Assembly: GCA_020725545.1 (NCBI GenBank)
Contig: DYEV01000008.1
Span: 167,930-231,929 of the forward strand
Length of the DNA stretch: 64,000 nt
Direction: 5' to 3'
DNA from: Desulfobacca sp.
Lineage (GTDB): Bacteria > Desulfobacterota > Desulfobaccia > Desulfobaccales > Desulfobaccaceae
Shown one piece after another: positions 54,053-62,683 of this stretch (positions within the stretch are counted from its first letter, which is position 1; every line of letters begins with the position of its first letter). The translations under genes and the position numbers were made by a program. Below the pieces are notes generated by a model, which searched no databases, was not told where the DNA came from, and saw only the letters and a list, made by a program, of their open reading frames with translations.

Positions 54053-54355
54053 ATGGTAACCGTAATTACTATCATCCATATCATCGTCTGTCTGGCCTTG
54101 ATCTTCATCGTCTTGCTGCAGACCGGCCGGGGTGCCGGTATCGGGGCAGCCTTCGGTGGCTCCAGCCAGACCTTTTTCGGCAGTTCCGGGGCAACGCCGT
54201 TTCTGGCCAAACTCACGGCTGCGGCTGCCATTCTTTTTATGGTCACTTCCCTGAGCTTGACCTTTCTGGGCACCCGGGGCGGCAGTTCGGTGATGCAAGG
54301 GGTGACTCCCGTCGAACAGCCTGCCCCCGCGGAAAAACCGGCGACGAACAAGTAA
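54053..54355 (+). CDS. secG: Preprotein translocase subunit SecG
   Basis: This 100-residue protein has the SecG form: a first transmembrane helix (IHIIVCLALIFIVLLQ), a cytoplasmic GRGAGIGAAFGGSSQTFFGS segment, and a second helix (KLTAAAAILFMVTSLSLTFL). The C-terminus is Pro/Ala-rich. It stabilises SecYEG in the inner membrane. A TATAAT at about 54039 may be a -10, but no good -35 was found. The tRNA-Leu gene starts 10 bases after its stop. Confidence 0.92.
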   Translation: MVTVITIIHIIVCLALIFIVLLQTGRGAGIGAAFGGSSQTFFGSSGATPFLAKLTAAAAILFMVTSLSLTFLGTRGGSSVMQGVTPVEQPAPAEKPATNK

Positions 54356-54364
54356 CCTGACTTT

Positions 54365-54450
54365 GCCGAAGTGGTGGAATCTGGTAGACACGCCATCTTG
54401 AGGGGGTGGTGGGGAGACCCGTGCGGGTTCAAATCCCGCCTTCGGCACCA
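54365..54450 (+). tRNA. tRNA-Leu (GAG anticodon)
   Basis: An 86-base class II tRNA: acceptor GCCGAAG paired with CTTCGGC, anticodon stem CCATC-TTGAGGG-GGTGG giving GAG, a variable arm (TGGGGAGACCCG), T-loop GGTTCAAATCC and encoded CCA. It reads CTC/CTT leucine codons. Confidence 0.95.
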
Positions 54451-54527
54451 AAATACCTCACAGAAAATCAAAGGAATAGGGCCCTAAAAGACAAATGGGG
54501 GGGGTCCCCGGTCTGTCCCCACAGAGT

Positions 54528-54562
54528 CCCCAACCGTCCCCCTGACGGTCGGGGATTTTTTT
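54528..54562 (+). terminator. Rho-independent terminator after tRNA-Leu
   Basis: CCCCAACCGTC (54528-54538) and GACGGTCGGGG (54544-54554) form an 11-bp stem with one mismatch around a 5-base loop, followed by a seven-T run. It ends the secG/tRNA-Leu transcript. Confidence 0.88.
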
Positions 54563-54800
54563 GTGCCCCAACCTCCCCAGAGAGCTTGCCGAAAAAGGTG
54601 CCAGGCGCCCCAATCGCTTAAACCTCATTCCTCCCTTTGTTCCGGTCAAGGCGCCACAGATTTGCTTGTACGGTCCCAGCTCCCGGGGCGGCCCCGTCCC
54701 GAGAGAGTAACTCCAGAAGGGGGCCAATGGTGCGGGGTCAAGGAGGACAGACCCTGCCAATCCTCATCGCATGGAGTGAAGAACAGCCGGGTTAAAGGTC

Positions 54801-54990
54801 GACACTGAAAACTGACCCCTGATCGCCATTGAAATTTGACCCTTTGAGAGCTAGACCGATGTCAGTATCCGGCATCGGAGGTGAGGAGGGTGATTTCCAT
54901 GGCAGGGTGGCATACCATGCAGGTGTTGAAACGGCAGGGGTTAAAGAAGCGGGTCATTGCCCGGCTATCGGGGATCTGATTTTGACAATA
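54801..54990 (+). pseudogene. IS21-family left end and istA N-terminal remnant
   Basis: The segment has the pattern CTGAAAACTGACCCC and TTGAAATTTGACCC, two copies of a terminal repeat like that at 63266, then GGAGGTGAGGAGGGTGAT as in the second copy, and a start ATG at about 54899 encoding MAGWHTMQVLKRQGLKKRVI, then ARLSGI and stop. This is the N-terminus of an IS21 IstA transposase, broken after 26 codons. Confidence 0.75.
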
Positions 54991-55102
54991 CAAAAATGCC
55001 CCGCCGAGAAGCGCTTCTGGTAACACAAGTCCAGTAAATGGAATGTGAAGCCGGGAGAGAGTGTAAAGGTAAACAATTAGTTGGACAAAGTTTTTGGTTA
55101 AA

Positions 55103-55658
55103 TCAGGCGGCCAGGGGCAGGGGATGAAGCTGTTCCTGGGGCCATTCCTCCGCGATGGCGAAGTCCTTGACCCAGAGCAGATTTTCCTTGAGTATGCGGA
55201 CAAAGCGCTCCGCGCAGCCATTGCCTGCGGGAGGCCGGACAAAAGTATGAGTGGAGGGTGAGGTGGCCCGGCTCATCTCCTCGGCCTCCGTGGCGGTAAA
55301 GACAAGCCACTCGCCAATCTCTCAATTTTTTCTTGATGCATCTCATTCTCCCTGGTCACTTCCCCCAACTTTTGCTGGAGCCGACCGATTTCTCAGTCTC
55401 TGGCGTCCTGGGGGCTTTTTTTAAGGCCGTCCAACAAGATTGGAGGAAATTGTCCCGCCAGTTTGACAACTGGGCGGCGGCGCCCCCTAATTCTCGGGAT
55501 AGTAATTCCAGCCTTTCACCCTGCCAGAGACGCAGGACAACTTCGGCCTGGCGCCGAGCCGAAAAGCGCTGATAGCCTTTGCCAATCATGCCAGGGGCAT
55601 ATCCGATCCCCCTCCCATGCCCCTTGTCCTTGACAACCACGCTGATCCATGGAGACAC
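55103..55658 (-). mobile_element. IS3-family element, decayed (OrfA and OrfB fragments)
   Basis: On the minus strand, 55356-55658 contains QRFSARRQAEVVLRLWQGER, then LELLSRELGGAAAQLSNWRD, the helix-turn-helix of IS3 OrfA proteins. Next, 55103-55260 encodes RPPAGNGCAERFVRILKENL, then LWVKDFAIAEEW, the end of an IS3 OrfB (the family ENGCAERF-type motif). The part between them, including the DDE core, has been deleted. No intact ends were seen. Confidence 0.72.
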
Positions 55659-55739
55659 CTCCTAGGATATTCTATTTTACCCTATTTGGTGTCCAAAAGA
55701 ATTGTAGACCATACCAAATCTCCTCACCCGGCGGGGGCA

Positions 55740-56235
55740 TCTGCTGGCTGATATTGCTCGGCTGGCAGATCTTCGCTTCGTACACGAAGCTTGCTGAGAT
55801 TACTACATTGACTGAGGGCGTGACGCTTGGGATCCGCTCCTGATGTTCGAGAAGGTTTTCCTGCAATTCCTCTACGACCAACCGGAAACCGGAAACCGGC
55901 AATCAAACCAAAAAAAAGATGTTCAAGAAGGTTTTCCTGCAATTCCTCTACGACCTGTCTGATCGGGAAGTGGAAGAGCGGGCCACCTTTGATATGTCCT
56001 TTAAATGGTTTTTGTGGTTGAGCGCCGACGACTTGCCCCCTGATCACACTACCCTGTGCCGTTTCCGCCAGGGGCTGGGGCCAGAAGAATTCCAGCAGTT
56101 GTTTACCGGCGTGGTGGAACAAGCCCGGGAGCAAGGTCTGGTCTCCCATCGGCTGCATATTTTGGATGCCACCCACATGGAAGCCAAAGTCGACCTGTTC
56201 CGCGGGGGCAATCGAGGGGTCATTATGTCAAAAAG
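55740..56235 (+). pseudogene. IS1182/IS5-superfamily transposase remnant, interrupted
   Basis: The frame from about 55816 reads GRDAWDPLLMFEKVFLQFLYD, then after a 76-base interruption MFKKVFLQFLYDLSDREVEE, RATFDMSFKWFLWL, DDLPPDHTTLCRFRQGLGPE and LHILDATHMEAKVDLFR. This is the N-terminal half of an IS1182/IS5-superfamily transposase; HTTLCRFR and DATHMEAKVDLF are typical. The second half is missing. A 38-base direct repeat flanks the interruption; see the separate repeat entry. A stop codon lies at 55813. Confidence 0.75.
55842..55955. repeat. Low-complexity insertion flanked by 38-bp direct repeats
   Basis: Bases 55842-55879 and 55918-55955 are a 38-bp direct repeat with one mismatch (GATGTTCGAGAAGG versus GATGTTCAAGAAGG at its start). 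Between them lie 38 bases of AACCGGAAACCGGAAACCGG type ending in CAATCAAACC and a run of A. The whole adds 76 bases to a transposase gene and shifts its frame. The inner sequence is the same simple type that appears in other gaps of the window (35292-35305, 10668-10681). Confidence 0.85.
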
Positions 56236-56341
56236 AGGCAGGTTGAGACATCCCAGGAACAATTATAAGGCTTGCCCGAAGGTTTAGTTCCCTTGTGACC
56301 AGATTTTCCGGCAAATAAAGTGACAAAGGTCGATCCCCTTT

Positions 56342-56677
56342 TTGCAACGGTTTCACATTATTTGCAGTTATCCAGGTGAACGGCAGCAGGCCTTTTTTGA
56401 TGGTTATATCCGAGCCTTCGAGTTTTTTGGCGGTGTGGTCCCGACCATTATTTATGATAATCTGACGACAGCCGTGCCAAAAGTCTGGCTGGGCAAAGAC
56501 CGTCGGGCACAGGAAGCCTTTGCCCGGTTTCACGCCTACTATATTTTTCAACCCCGCTTTTGTAATTCGGCCCAGGCCCATGAAAAGGGCGGGGGCGGAG
56601 GCCTGATCGGCTTTGTCCGCAGAAATTATCCGGTGCCCCTGCCAGAAGCGGCCAGCCTGGCAGAGTTAAATCAGCAT
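56342..56677 (+). pseudogene. IS21-family istA central fragment
   Basis: The frame encodes ERQQAFFDGYIRAFEFFGGV, then PTIIYDNLTTAVPKVW and FCNSAQAHEKGGGGGLIGFV, then RRNYPVPLPEAASLAELNQH. This matches the central DDE region of IstA (YDN and HEKG motifs). It begins and ends inside unrelated sequence. It could be a piece of the same copy as the 5' remnant at 54801, split by later insertions. Confidence 0.75.
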
Positions 56678-56846
56678 GGGCAAGACCAGCGGCGCCAGGG
56701 GCCGGGTCTGGCACCGGCAGGTCTGGGAGTGTGCCACCCTGGCCCAGGCCGAGGCCCTCTTCCAGAGGCGGCTGCAGGACAAGACCAAGCCGGCGCGGCG
56801 CTTCCGGCGGCGCTATCGAGTGCAGGACCGGTTGCCGCCGGGATGA
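56676..56846 (+). other. Unidentified transposase-like fragment
   Basis: A frame from ATG 56676 encodes about 56 residues, RGRVWHRQVWECATLAQAEA, then LFQRRLQDKTKPARRFRRRY and a stop. It is very basic and unlike the flanking istA frame. I do not recognise it; its position suggests another mobile-element piece. Confidence 0.35.
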
Positions 56847-56915
56847 TTGCTTGCCAGCCAGCTTCGCCTGCCCCGCTGCTGCCCTTCGCTTGGGCGGTTG
56901 CACCCCAAATTTTCC

Positions 56916-56963
56916 TTGACTTGCAAACAAAAGTATTATACAAAGATTTAAAACATTTGTTTG
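56916..56963 (+). promoter_or_regulatory. Promoter and palindromic operator of the TetR operon
   Basis: TTGACT (56916-56921) and TACAAA (56939-56944) have a 17-base spacer. CAAACAAA at 56924-56931 and TTTGTTTG at 56956-56963 are exact inverted repeats that flank the -10 region. Such a palindrome over a promoter next to a TetR gene fits an autoregulatory operator. Confidence 0.6.
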
Positions 56964-57024
56964 AAAGGATCTGGCTGCAGCTCAGCCTTGAGCAGAAGAG
57001 CTTTGTAACCAGGAAAAGGCCACC

Positions 57025-57678
57025 ATGCCCACGGCAGCGCCGCGCTACGTCTCCCTTGACACCAAGGAGCGCCTCTTGGAGGCCGCGGCCCAGGTTTTTG
57101 CCAGCCGGGGCTTCCGGCGGGCCACGGTCCGGGAGATCTGCCAGCTGGCCGGGGCCAATCTGGCAGCCGTCAATTACCATTTCCGGGACAAAGCCGGTCT
57201 CTACCAGGCCGTCTTGGAGGACACGCACCGGCGGGCCCTGGAAAAATATCCCTTGGAGAGCCCGGCCGACGCCTCCTCGGCCGAGCGTCTGCACCGATTC
57301 ATTGAACACCTCATGTTCAAGCTTTTCGATGAGGATCTGACGGACTGTCGCTTTCGAATCATGGCCTGGGAGATGATCGAGCCAACCCCGGCCTTGGACG
57401 CCCTGGTGGCCAAGATCATCCGGCCGTTGTCGCAGCGGCTGCAGGCCATTGTGCGGGAGCTGTTGGGACCGGCGGCTGCTGAGGACCGGGTCCGCCTGTG
57501 CCAGTTGAGCATCATCGGCCAGTGTCTGTATCATCGCCAAGGCCAGGCGGTGATCTCCCGGCTCTTTCCGGAGCAACACTATACGCCGGCCGACCTCCGT
57601 CGGCTTGCCGTCCATATCACCCAATTCAGTCTCCTGGCCCTCAAGGGTTTGGCCCAGGAGGGAGAAGCCACGTCATGA
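57025..57678 (+). CDS. TetR/AcrR-family regulator with CerR-like C-terminal domain
   Basis: This 217-residue protein has the N-terminal TetR helix-turn-helix: TKERLLEAAAQVFASRGFRR, then ATVREICQLAGANLAAVNYH (about 12-52) and FRDKAGLYQAVL. The C-terminal domain (about 75-210) resembles the CerR/YbiH type: FRIMAWEMIEPTPALDALVA and LSIIGQCLYHRQGQAVISRL. Such regulators control efflux pumps in response to an aromatic or antibiotic ligand. The stop overlaps the start of the permease gene (ATGA). It probably represses this operon through the palindrome described at 56924-56963. Confidence 0.93.
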   Translation: MPTAAPRYVSLDTKERLLEAAAQVFASRGFRRATVREICQLAGANLAAVNYHFRDKAGLYQAVLEDTHRRALEKYPLESPADASSAERLHRFIEHLMFKLFDEDLTDCRFRIMAWEMIEPTPALDALVAKIIRPLSQRLQAIVRELLGPAAAEDRVRLCQLSIIGQCLYHRQGQAVISRLFPEQHYTPADLRRLAVHITQFSLLALKGLAQEGEATS

Positions 57679-58811
57679 AGGGACTGTTCACCTTAGCCTT
57701 TAAATTGCTGGTCAATGATCGGGGCAAATTTGCCGCCCTCATCATCGGCATCACTTTCGCCATGTTCCTCATGGTGCAATTGACGTCCATTTTTGCCGGG
57801 ATCCTGCAGAAAGCCTCGGCCAACATTATCAACCTGGGGGCCCGGGTCTGGATCATGGATCCGGCGGTCAATAATCCCCTGAACAGCATCCCCCTGCCGG
57901 ACACGGTTTTGGCCGCGGTGCGCAGCATTGACGGCGTGGCCTATGCAGTGCCAGTCTATTCCGGGGCCTCCCTGGTGAAGCTGAACAACGGCACCTACCA
58001 GCCGGTGACGGTCATCGGCTTGGATGATACCACTCTGGTGGGTCGGCCCCAGTTGCTGGAGGGGAAGATTGAGGACATCTATGGTGAGAACGCCTTTATC
58101 GTCATCAAAGACCAGGAGTACGTCAAGTTGGGGAATCCGACCTTGGGTACCACCTTTGAGTTGAATGATCACCGGGGTGTGATCGTTGGCATCGCCCAGG
58201 TCACCACCAGCGGTCTGTTTGGCATGCCCACCCTCTATACCACCTATGGCCGGGCCATTCAGTATATCCCTACCCAACGTTTTACCGCCGCTTATATCCT
58301 GGTGGAACCCAAGTCCGAGGCTGATATCCCCCACATCAAGGCCCAAGTCGCGGCCCTGGGCTATCTGGCCCTCACCAAGGAGGAGTTCATCCACCGGGTG
58401 TCCAATTATTACAAATTCCAGACCGGGGTGGGCACCAATATCCTCATTATGACGGTCACCAGTTTTCTGGTAGGGCTGTCCATCAGCGGCCAGACCTTCT
58501 ACACCTTTGTCCTGGAGAATCTGGATAAATTCGGGGCCTTGAAGGCCATCGGGGCCAAGAACCGGGAACTGATCTATATGATTCTCTTCCAAGCCGGTTT
58601 TACTGGCTTAACGGGCTATGGCCTGGGGGTGGGCTTGTCGTCGCTGCTCATCAATATTGCCGTGCGTAAGGTGCCCGGGTATGCCGGCACCATCACCTTT
58701 TTCAACCTGGGTCTGGCCTTGATGATGCTCTTGATTATCGTGTGTTTTTCCAGTTACATTGCCGCCCGCAAGATCATCCGGGTGGAGCCGTTTGAGATCT
58801 TCCGGGGGTAG
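57675..58811 (+). CDS. ABC transporter permease (FtsX/DevC-like)
   Basis: About 378 residues. One N-terminal helix (GKFAALIIGITFAMFLMVQL), a large periplasmic domain (about 45-250) and three C-terminal helices (TNILIMTVTSFLVGLSISGQ near 255, TGYGLGVGLSSLLINIAV and GLALMMLLIIVCFSSYI). This topology is that of MacB/DevC-type permeases. FGALKAIGAKNRELIYMILF near 290 is the conserved coupling segment. The start ATG 57675 overlaps the TetR stop. The ATPase and adaptor genes follow. Confidence 0.92.
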   Translation: MKGLFTLAFKLLVNDRGKFAALIIGITFAMFLMVQLTSIFAGILQKASANIINLGARVWIMDPAVNNPLNSIPLPDTVLAAVRSIDGVAYAVPVYSGASLVKLNNGTYQPVTVIGLDDTTLVGRPQLLEGKIEDIYGENAFIVIKDQEYVKLGNPTLGTTFELNDHRGVIVGIAQVTTSGLFGMPTLYTTYGRAIQYIPTQRFTAAYILVEPKSEADIPHIKAQVAALGYLALTKEEFIHRVSNYYKFQTGVGTNILIMTVTSFLVGLSISGQTFYTFVLENLDKFGALKAIGAKNRELIYMILFQAGFTGLTGYGLGVGLSSLLINIAVRKVPGYAGTITFFNLGLALMMLLIIVCFSSYIAARKIIRVEPFEIFRG

Positions 58812-58813
58812 TG

Positions 58814-59518
58814 ATGGCGGCGGTGGCCATCCAGGCCGAGAACTTGGATAAGTGGTTTGGCGAGGGCGAAGCCCGGACCTACGCGGTCCGGCAGGTGAAC
58901 TTTACCGTGCCTTTCGGCCAGATGTTTTATATTGTCGGGCCCTCGGGGAGCGGCAAGACCACGCTCCTCAGTATGATCTCTGGCATCCTGCGGCCCAATG
59001 GCGGCCGGGTGGTGGTGGCTGGGGAGGATATCTGGCGCCTCAGCCCTGATGCCCTGGCGACATTCCGCCTGCATACCCTGGGCTTTGTGTTCCAGGACTA
59101 TCACCTGTTTCCTCGCCTGACCACGCTGGAGAACGTGGCCATCCCTCTCATCCTGCAACGTTGGGAGTGGTCCAAGGCCATGGCCGCGGCCCAGGAGATG
59201 CTGGCGGTAGTGGGTTTGCAGGACCGGGGCGAGCTACGGCCGATGCAATTAAGCGGCGGCGAACAACAACGGGTAGCCATAGCCCGGGCATTGGTGGCCA
59301 AGCCCACTATCATCGTCTTTGACGAGCCCACCGCCTCCCTGGACGGCGCCACTGGCAAGATGATCATCGGGTTTGTGAAGCACGACATCCTCAACGACCA
59401 CCGTTGTATCCTCATCGTCACCCACGACAACCGCATCTTCCCCTACGCTGACCAGATGCTGCATATGGAAGACGGGGCCGTCGTCAAGTTGGACACCGGA
59501 GGGAGTCTTGAAAAATAA
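58814..59518 (+). CDS. ABC transporter ATP-binding protein (MacB/LolD/DevA-like)
   Basis: About 234 residues. Walker A GPSGSGKTTLLSMIS, signature LSGGEQQRVAIARAL, Walker B IIVFDEPTASLD and the H-loop ILIVTHDNRIF are all intact. It is of the LolD/MacB type. The ATG at 58814 begins directly after the permease stop; a GTG at 58811 is the alternative. It powers the permease upstream, forming an exporter with the adaptor and outer-membrane channel downstream. Confidence 0.94.
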   Translation: MAAVAIQAENLDKWFGEGEARTYAVRQVNFTVPFGQMFYIVGPSGSGKTTLLSMISGILRPNGGRVVVAGEDIWRLSPDALATFRLHTLGFVFQDYHLFPRLTTLENVAIPLILQRWEWSKAMAAAQEMLAVVGLQDRGELRPMQLSGGEQQRVAIARALVAKPTIIVFDEPTASLDGATGKMIIGFVKHDILNDHRCILIVTHDNRIFPYADQMLHMEDGAVVKLDTGGSLEK

Positions 59519-60590
59519 GCTGCTCTTTATCCTGGCCATCATCGGGGCTCTGGCCGGGTTGGTGACTGCCTACCAATTCAGTAAGGAAAAAAAGGCCCTG
59601 CCTCCTGCTTTTCAGCCGGCCAGCAATCCCTTTCCGCAGGGCATTTATGCCACCGGAATCGTGGAGAGCTATCAATTGCACGGGGCCAACATCAACATCT
59701 TCCCTGAGGTCTCCGGCACGGTGAAGGAAATCATGGTGAAAGAGGGCGACCGGGTGACCCTGGGCACCCCCTTAGTCCGGCTGGATGACACCATCCAACG
59801 GGCCATTGTGGCCCAATTGCAGGCCCAGGCCGCGGCTGCTCATGCCTTGCTGCGGCAACTCAAGGCCCAACCCCGCCCAGAGAACCTGAAAGTGGCCAAG
59901 GCTCAGGTGGAATATGCCGCGGCCAACGTCAAAACCGCCGAGGACCAGTGGCGCAAAGTCAAGACTTCCTATGGTCTCAATCCCCAATCAGTGAGCCAAG
60001 ATCAGTTGGACGCAGCGGCCAATGCCGTCAATCTGGCCAAGGCCAACCTGGAGGTGGCCCGGCGGCAGTATGAACTCACCAAGGCAGGGGCCTGGATCTA
60101 TGATATCCAGAACCAGGAACACCAGGCCCAGGCCGCGGCTCAGGCCTTGGCCAGCGCCCAGGCCCTGCTGGGGAAATATACCCTTCAGGCCCCGGCCGAT
60201 GCCGTTATCCTGGCCATCAATGTAGCGGTGGGTGGCTTCGTCTCCCCCCAAGGTTCCTACGGCACCTATTCCCAGGGTTCCTATCCGGTGCTGGTGATGG
60301 CCAAGGAAGAGCCGTACCTGGCGGTCCGGTGTTTCATTGACGAGATCCTGGTGCCCCGCCTGCCTGCAGACGGCATCAAGGCCCAGATGTTTGTTCGAGG
60401 CACCCCGACCAGCATCGCTCTGGAATTTGACCGGCTGCAGCCCTATGTTACCCCGAAAATCCAGCTATCCAACCAGAGGACGGAACGGGTGGATACCCGG
60501 GTTCTGCCCGTGCTCTTCCGTTTCCGACCGCCGGCGGACCTGAAGGTGTATCCCGGCCAACTGGTGGACGTCTACGTGGAGACCAAGTGA
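59508..60590 (+). CDS. HlyD-family periplasmic adaptor (DevB-like)
   Basis: This 360-residue protein begins at a TTG (59508), which overlaps the ATPase stop. An N-terminal hydrophobic anchor (LLFILAIIGALAGLVTAYQF) is followed by the lipoyl-like half GTVKEIMVKEGDRVTLGTPL, an alpha-helical hairpin (LRQLKAQPRPENLKVAKAQV to ALASAQALLGKYTLQ), and the second lipoyl and barrel part (ADAVILAINVAVGGFVSPQG). It links the inner-membrane pump with the outer-membrane channel. Confidence 0.92.
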   Translation: MKNKLLFILAIIGALAGLVTAYQFSKEKKALPPAFQPASNPFPQGIYATGIVESYQLHGANINIFPEVSGTVKEIMVKEGDRVTLGTPLVRLDDTIQRAIVAQLQAQAAAAHALLRQLKAQPRPENLKVAKAQVEYAAANVKTAEDQWRKVKTSYGLNPQSVSQDQLDAAANAVNLAKANLEVARRQYELTKAGAWIYDIQNQEHQAQAAAQALASAQALLGKYTLQAPADAVILAINVAVGGFVSPQGSYGTYSQGSYPVLVMAKEEPYLAVRCFIDEILVPRLPADGIKAQMFVRGTPTSIALEFDRLQPYVTPKIQLSNQRTERVDTRVLPVLFRFRPPADLKVYPGQLVDVYVETK

Positions 60591-62182
60591 TGGCGGGCAG
60601 ATTGTGGCCATATCTGCTGAAGGGACTTCGGCCTCGCCGGCGATGCCCCCTACCTCCCCATTCTCCCACGGCAGGCGGCGGCGAGGCCGGAAGCAGGCGC
60701 TCCATTCGGCGCAGCCGACAGGCGGCTTGGCTGGGCCTGCTTTTGGCAGGGTTGGCCGGCTGTGCCGTGGGCCCCGACTTTGTTCGGCCTACAGCGCCTG
60801 ACGTAGCCCAGTATACCCAGGGACAGGAGCCCAGCCAGACTGTCAGCGCCGACGGCCAGGTCCAACACTTTGCCTACGGTGAGACGATTGCCAGGGAGTG
60901 GTGGCAGGAGTTTCAAGTCCCGGTTTTGCATGAGCTCATCCAGGCGGCCTTGGTCCAGAACCCGACCTTGGCCGGGGCCGACGCCCGCTTGCGGCAGAGT
61001 GAGGCTCTGCTGCGGGCCGGCTACGGCGTCTTTTTCCCCCAGGCCGCGGCCAGCCTGGACGTGGTGCGGCAGAAATTCTCTCCGGTCCAGTTCGGCACCG
61101 TCGGTTCTGGCAGCACCTTCAGCCTTTATACCCCTCAGGTGAGCGCCGGTTATCTTCTGGACGTCTTCGGCGGCCAACGGCGGACCGTGGAAGGCCTGGC
61201 CGCCCAAGTGGACTATCAGGAATATCTGGCCCGGGGGGCTTATCTCACCCTCATTGGCAACATCATCAATACCGCCATCGCTCGGGCTGCCTATCAGGCC
61301 CAGATCGAGGCCACGGAGCAGATCATTGCCGCCATCAACGAACAGGTGCGCCTGACCGAAACCCAGGCCCAAGCTGGGTTGGTGGCCCAGGCCAGTGTCA
61401 CGAGCCTGCGGACCCAATTGGCCAGCACCGAGGCTAGCCTCCCCCCCCTGCAGCAACAACTCAACAAAACGAATCACCTGCTGGCGGTCCTGCTGGGATA
61501 TCCCCCTGGCACCTGGACTCCGCCCCGCCTGCGGCTGGAAGAGATTAAGCTGCCGCCGACCCTCCCCGTTACGCTGCCCGGCGAATTGGTGCGCCGCCGG
61601 CCGGATATTCTGGCCGCAGAAGCACAACTGCATCGGGCCAGCGCCCAGATCGGGGTCGCCACGGCTGCCCTCTTCCCCTCGGTGACCCTTAGTGCCAATC
61701 TGGGGAAGAATCTCACCGATCTGAGTGATATGTTCGGCGCGGCGGGGCAATTCTGGAAGATCGGCGCCAACCTAACCCAACCCCTGTTCCGGGGCGGCAG
61801 CCTCTGGTACCAGCGCCGAGCGGCCCAGGAAGTCTACCAGGCAGCCCTGGCCGACTATCAGCAGGTGGTTCTCACTGCCTTTCAGCAGGTGGCCGATACC
61901 CTCCGGGCCTTGGAGAACGACGCCAAGACCCTCCAGGCCCAGACGGAGGCCCTGCAGAACGCCAGCCAGACCTTGAGCCTGGTGCAGGCCAACCACCAGG
62001 CCGGACTGGTCAACTATCTCCAGGTCCTCATTGCCAATGCCCAATACCATCAAGCCCGCTTAGGGGCTATTCAGGCCCAGGCCCAGCGGTTGCAAGACAG
62101 TGCTGCCCTCTTCGTGGCTTTGGGCGGCAGTTGGCGGCACCCCGCCCCTGAGTCCTCTGGCCAGCATCCCCCCTTTCCTTGA
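60590..62182 (+). CDS. NodT-family outer-membrane efflux lipoprotein
   Basis: About 530 residues. A hydrophobic stretch AWLGLLLAGLAGCAVGPDF gives a lipobox with cysteine near residue 58; the N-terminus before it is long and basic. Two OEP domains follow: helical hairpins with LVQNPTLAGADARLRQSEAL and later LVRRRPDILAAEAQLHRASA, the family motif, and LFPSVTLSANLG. A Gln/Ala-rich C-terminal segment ends the protein. It forms the trimeric TolC-like exit duct of the tripartite pump. Its ATG overlaps the adaptor stop. An ATG further downstream may be the true start, since the first ~45 residues are atypical. Confidence 0.92.
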   Translation: MAGRLWPYLLKGLRPRRRCPLPPHSPTAGGGEAGSRRSIRRSRQAAWLGLLLAGLAGCAVGPDFVRPTAPDVAQYTQGQEPSQTVSADGQVQHFAYGETIAREWWQEFQVPVLHELIQAALVQNPTLAGADARLRQSEALLRAGYGVFFPQAAASLDVVRQKFSPVQFGTVGSGSTFSLYTPQVSAGYLLDVFGGQRRTVEGLAAQVDYQEYLARGAYLTLIGNIINTAIARAAYQAQIEATEQIIAAINEQVRLTETQAQAGLVAQASVTSLRTQLASTEASLPPLQQQLNKTNHLLAVLLGYPPGTWTPPRLRLEEIKLPPTLPVTLPGELVRRRPDILAAEAQLHRASAQIGVATAALFPSVTLSANLGKNLTDLSDMFGAAGQFWKIGANLTQPLFRGGSLWYQRRAAQEVYQAALADYQQVVLTAFQQVADTLRALENDAKTLQAQTEALQNASQTLSLVQANHQAGLVNYLQVLIANAQYHQARLGAIQAQAQRLQDSAALFVALGGSWRHPAPESSGQHPPFP

Positions 62183-62555
62183 CAGTGGCCAAAGCCCCGG
62201 GTGATGATGGCTACCTGCGCATGAGCGAGGTCTTGAACTGGTAGCTCCAGGCCGACATGGTGGTCCTCTCAGCGTGCAAAACCGCCCAAGGAAAGATGAG
62301 GCGGGAGAAGGAGTGGCCAACTTCGCCCGGGCCTTCCAACAGGCAGGGGCCCACAGCGTGGTGGTCAGCCTCTGGCCGTTGGTGGATCACCAGGGAATGG
62401 AATTTATGAAGGTCTTTTACGGACACCGACAAGCTGGCAAAACCCGACGGGAGGCCCTGCGCCTGACCCGCCGGGAAATCAAGACCAAATACCCCCATCC
62501 CTACTATTGGGGGTATTCATCTTGCATGGCGAGGGGTGAACGGTTGCATAAATAG
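62183..62555 (+). pseudogene. CHAT-domain protein remnant
   Basis: Across two frames the sequence encodes a CHAT (caspase-HetF-associated) domain C-terminus: GDDGYLRMSEVLNW, a stop codon, LQADMVVLSACKTAQGK, a frameshift, then GEGVANFARAFQQAGAHSVV, VSLWPLVDHQGMEFMKVFYG and KYPHPYYWGYSS. The catalytic cysteine motif LSACKTA is retained. With one nonsense codon and one frameshift it cannot be made as one protein. It follows the NodT-like gene directly. Confidence 0.75.
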
Positions 62556-62683
62556 GGTCCGGCTGACCGGTTCGCTGAGTTTGGCTGGCCTCACCGCCAG
62601 CGGTTGCTTTCGCCCTGGAGACGCCACCGCAGGGTGGCGGCGCGGGTTTGAAGGTCGCTACCCGCTGCTCCCCCACCCATTGG

